Source: Nocardia cyriacigeorgica
Lineage (GTDB): Bacteria > Actinomycetota > Actinomycetes > Mycobacteriales > Mycobacteriaceae
NCBI RefSeq assembly: GCF_029868385.1
Contig: NZ_JARWNX010000042.1
Span: forward strand, 98,389 to 162,388
DNA: 64,000 nt
Reading direction: 5' to 3'
Of the stretch, positions 61,403 through 64,000 are shown in pieces. The position numbers and the translations under genes are program-made. Numbering within the stretch: position 1 is the stretch's first letter; each line of letters starts with the position of its first letter. Under the pieces are notes generated by a model, which was not told the origin of the DNA, searched no databases, and saw only the letters and a program-made list of their open reading frames with translations.

Positions 61403-62335
61403 TCACAGTTTCCGCAGTCGCAGCCGATTGATGGCGTGATCGGCGTCTTTGCGCAGCACCAGTGTGGCGCGCGGACGGGTGGGCAGGATGTTCTCCACCA
61501 GATTCGGTCGGTTGGTCGAGTTCCAGATCTCCTTGGCCGCCGAGGTCGCCTCCTCGTCGGTGAAGCGGGCGTAATGGTGGAAATGCGCCCGCGGATCGGC
61601 GAAACCGGTTTTGCGCAGGCTGAGAAACCTTTGGACATACCAGTTCTCGATGTCCTCGATACGGGCGTCTACATAGATGGAGAAGTCGAACAGATCCGAC
61701 ACCATGAGCCGCGGACCCGTTTGCAGCACATTCAGACCCTCGACGATGAGGATGTCGGGCTGGCGCACGCAATGGAACTCGCCGGGCACGATGTCGTAGG
61801 AGATGTGCGAATACATCGGCGCACACACTTCCGGCGCACCGGATTTCACCTCGGTGACGAATCGCAGCAGTTTGCGGCGGTCGTAGCTCTCCGGGAATCC
61901 CTTGCGATGCATGATGCCGCGCCGGGTGAGTTCGGCAGTGGGGTAGAGGAACCCGTCGGTGGTGACCAGATCCACCCGCGGATGGTGATCCCAGCGGGCC
62001 AGCAGCGCCTGGAGCACGCGCGCGGTGGTGGATTTACCCACCGCGACGCTACCGGCGACGCCGATCACGAACGGCACCTGCCGGTCCGGATGCTTTTCCC
62101 CGAGGAATGTCGCGGTCGCGGCGAACAACCGCTGACGCGCGGCGACTTGCAGATGAATGAGACGGGCGAGCGGAAGATAGACCTCGGCGACCTCTTCCAG
62201 ATCGATCTGTTCGCCCAGACCGCGCAGGCCGATCAGTTCTTCCTCGGTGAGCACCAGCGGAGTCGATTTGCGCAGTGTGCGCCACTGTTTCCGATCGAAT
62301 TCCACATACGGGCTCGGCTCGCTCATCCGTGCCAC
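61403..62335 (-). CDS. coaA: Pantothenate kinase type I
   Basis: A 310-residue kinase that phosphorylates pantothenate, the first step of coenzyme A synthesis. The P-loop is [12 protein letters not shown] near residue 91, followed by T-T-D-G-F-L-Y-P and the [11 protein letters not shown] block. The C-terminal [12 protein letters not shown] matches mycobacterial CoaA (Rv1092c, 312 residues). GTG 62335 aligns with that protein's start (opening [10 protein letters not shown]); ATG 62326 would shorten it by three residues. It is convergent with the Z-FPP synthase. Confidence 0.95.
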   Translation of the reverse strand: MARMSEPSPYVEFDRKQWRTLRKSTPLVLTEEELIGLRGLGEQIDLEEVAEVYLPLARLIHLQVAARQRLFAATATFLGEKHPDRQVPFVIGVAGSVAVGKSTTARVLQALLARWDHHPRVDLVTTDGFLYPTAELTRRGIMHRKGFPESYDRRKLLRFVTEVKSGAPEVCAPMYSHISYDIVPGEFHCVRQPDILIVEGLNVLQTGPRLMVSDLFDFSIYVDARIEDIENWYVQRFLSLRKTGFADPRAHFHHYARFTDEEATSAAKEIWNSTNRPNLVENILPTRPRATLVLRKDADHAINRLRLRKL

Positions 62336-62514
62336 TTACCCGACGCTCCATTTCGGCAAACACGCACACATATCGCACCGGCGCTGTGAGATTCGGACTA
62401 TCTGTGGCCGCATGGCTGAATTCTGCGCCTTGCTGCCGAGGGCCGGGACAGGGGGTGGCCTACCGGCGGGTAACAGGCGGCGCCACGCTGGTGGACCGGC
62501 TATCGTCGGCTGCC

Positions 62515-63720
62515 ATGGAAGCGCATCCGCTCGTCACCGATTACCTGCGGCTCGGCCTGGCCTTCGACCGACTGGAAGAAGGTTTCGTCGACGCGTTCAC
62601 CGGGGATCCGGCACTGCGCCGCGAAGTGCAGAACGCGCCGGCGCCGCAACCGCGCGAACTGGCGCAGCGGGCCGCGGCGCTGCGGGCCGAACTGCCCGCC
62701 GCCGGGTTGGCGCCGGAGCGCACCGAGTTCCTCGATGTGCATCTGCGCGCGTTGGAATGCTCGGGGCGCAAGTTCGCCGGTGACGACATCGGCTTCGTCG
62801 ACGAGGTGCGCGCCTACTTCGACGTCGAGATCGAACCCGGCGACGAGGCCGACTACCGCGACGCCCACCGCAAGATGGACGAGGTGCTGGCCGGCGATGG
62901 TCCGCTGGCCGAACGGATGGCCGCGCACAAACAGGCCGACGAGATCCCGCCGGAACGGTTGTCCGCCTGCGTCGAGTCGTTCTCCGGTGCGCTGCGCGAA
63001 CTGGTCCGTGACCGCTACCCGCTGCCCGACCACGAGCACGTGACCTATGAGGTGGTCGGCGATAAGCCGTGGTCCGGTTTCAACTACTACCTGGGCAATT
63101 TCCACTCCAAGGTCGCGATCAATTCCGATCTGCGCCAGCACATGGCCAACCTGCCGCATCTCATCGCGCACGAGGCCTATCCGGGCCATCACACCGAGCA
63201 CTGCCGCAAGGAGGCCGGGCTGGTCGCCGCCGGACAGGTGGAGCAGACCTTGTTCCTGGTCAACACCCCGCAATGCCTGATGGCCGAAGGTCTCGCCGAC
63301 CTGGCGTTGACGTCGATCGTCGGGCCGGGCTGGGGGCGCTGGGCGCAGGAGATCTACGCCGATCTGGGCTTACGCTTCGACGGTGAGCGCGCCGAACGGT
63401 TGTCGGAGGCCTCGGCCCAGCTGCTCGGCGTGCGCCAGGACGCGGCGCTGCTGCTGCACGATCGCGGCCGCGACGCCGATGAGGTCGCCGCATTCCTCCA
63501 GCACTGGAATCTCATCACCCCGGAGCGGGCCCGGCAGTCGCTACGGTTCCTGTCCTCACCGCTGTGGCGGGCCTACATCAGCACCTATGTCGAGGGCTAC
63601 CGGTTGCTCGGCGGCTGGTTGGACGGGGCGACGGGTGCCGACGAGCGCGCCGACCGGTTCCGCAGGTTGTTGGATGAACCGCTCACTCCGGGTGCGGTGC
63701 GGGCGATGCAGCCGGCCTGA
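62515..63720 (+). CDS. DUF885 family protein, predicted metallopeptidase
   Basis: A 401-residue soluble protein of the DUF885 family, related to M3/M32-like zinc peptidases. The metal motif is L-I-A-H-E-A-Y-P-G-H-H near residue 222 (HExxPGH), and the downstream E-G-L-A-D near residue 260 could supply the third ligand. No signal peptide is present. The substrate is unknown. ATG 62515 begins where the family begins; TATCGT lies eight bases upstream. The gene is not at this place in M. tuberculosis as I recall it, so it is a local addition. Confidence 0.85.
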   Translation: MEAHPLVTDYLRLGLAFDRLEEGFVDAFTGDPALRREVQNAPAPQPRELAQRAAALRAELPAAGLAPERTEFLDVHLRALECSGRKFAGDDIGFVDEVRAYFDVEIEPGDEADYRDAHRKMDEVLAGDGPLAERMAAHKQADEIPPERLSACVESFSGALRELVRDRYPLPDHEHVTYEVVGDKPWSGFNYYLGNFHSKVAINSDLRQHMANLPHLIAHEAYPGHHTEHCRKEAGLVAAGQVEQTLFLVNTPQCLMAEGLADLALTSIVGPGWGRWAQEIYADLGLRFDGERAERLSEASAQLLGVRQDAALLLHDRGRDADEVAAFLQHWNLITPERARQSLRFLSSPLWRAYISTYVEGYRLLGGWLDGATGADERADRFRRLLDEPLTPGAVRAMQPA

Positions 63721-63819
63721 TCGGCCGCCGCTCGGAGGGGAACCGGCTCGCCGGAAAGGGTGCGCAGCGCTTGGCCATGTGCTACCGGACCCCGTGCCGA
63801 ACAGACCCGAAGGAGCCAA

Positions 63820-63825
63820 TAGACT
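63820..63825 (+). promoter_or_regulatory. -10 box of a probable leaderless glyA promoter
   Basis: TAGACT, then GGCCGG, then the GTG start of glyA at 63832. An AAGGAG 16 bases upstream of the GTG is too far to act as ribosome site. Confidence 0.5.
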
Positions 63826-63831
63826 GGCCGG

Positions 63832-64000
63832 GTGACGCAGACGACCTCCTCTGTCAATACTCAGTCTCTCGGTGAGCTCGATCCCGAGGTTGCTGCCGCG
63901 ATGGCGGGTGAGCTGGCTCGTGAGCGTGACACGCTCGAGATGATTGCTTCGGAGAATTTTGTGCCGCGGGCGGTGTTGCAGGCGCAGGGTTCGGTGTTGA
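63832..64000 (+). CDS. glyA: Serine hydroxymethyltransferase (3' end outside window)
   Basis: The first 56 codons of SHMT, which converts serine and tetrahydrofolate to glycine and methylene-THF. After a variable start (T-T-S-S-V-N-T-Q) come L-D-P-E-V-A-A-A-M, then [26 protein letters not shown], the family's near-invariant opening with the S-E-N-F motif. Position next to coaA is as in M. tuberculosis (Rv1092c-Rv1093). The gene runs off the right edge. Confidence 0.93.
   Translation, partial: MTQTTSSVNTQSLGELDPEVAAAMAGELARERDTLEMIASENFVPRAVLQAQGSVL

Overview
The window is a 64-kb piece of a high-GC actinobacterial chromosome, most likely Nocardia or a close mycolate-producing relative. The signs are a mycothiol S-conjugate amidase, an EspG-type ESX chaperone, DUF3558 lipoproteins, XRE/DUF5753-DUF397 regulator operons, many small exported proteins and lipoproteins, and a backbone whose order matches Mycobacterium tuberculosis from about Rv1072 to Rv1093: Bax-inhibitor protein, thiolase, GDSL hydrolase, cbs, metB, greA, DUF4307, mca, Rv1083-like, DUF255, trhA, Z-FPP synthase, coaA, glyA. 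The assignment rests on remembered gene order and protein families; no search was run.

Layout. 1-5410: end of an exopolyphosphatase, two small genes, then a POT peptide transporter, an APC amino-acid permease and a small unknown protein on one strand. 5472-5545: tRNA-Leu(UAA) with a very short variable loop. 5.7-20 kb: exported proteins, a nitroreductase, an acyl-CoA dehydrogenase behind a perfect KstR-type operator, a DUF418 membrane protein, divergent pairs (MarR/TIGR03086 and MocR/EamA), a DUF305-DUF6153 pair and an rRNA-methyltransferase-like gene. 20-25.6 kb: conserved backbone (Bax-inhibitor-like, thiolase, SGNH hydrolase, cbs).

25.6-39.6 kb is an accessory block between cbs and metB: VWA lipoprotein, small lipoproteins, an XRE-DUF397-DUF397 operon, two coupled unknown genes, a DUF222/HNH nuclease, and an ESX-type cassette (DUF3558 lipoprotein, small helical protein, WXG protein with a Gly-rich tail, EspG) without secretion machinery. 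39.7-43.5 kb returns to backbone (metB, greA, DUF4307, mca).

43.6-55.5 kb is a second accessory block. It holds a PucR regulator and a divergently arranged catabolic set (deacetylase-fold hydrolase, old-yellow-enzyme reductase, DUF1989 protein, amidase) that could degrade a cyclic imide or a similar nitrogen compound. It also holds a proline-rich protein ending in what looks like an inactivated zincin domain, a DUF1254/DUF1214 lipoprotein, a paralogue of the exported protein at 5.7 kb, and the tail of a lost regulator gene beside an intact operator. 55.6-64 kb is backbone again (DUF255 protein, adenylate cyclase, trhA, Z-FPP synthase, coaA, a DUF885 peptidase-like gene, start of glyA).

Many genes lack a Shine-Dalgarno sequence and have a TANNNT hexamer exactly six bases before the start codon, the expected layout of leaderless mRNAs. 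Convergent gene pairs are usually separated by strong perfect hairpins.
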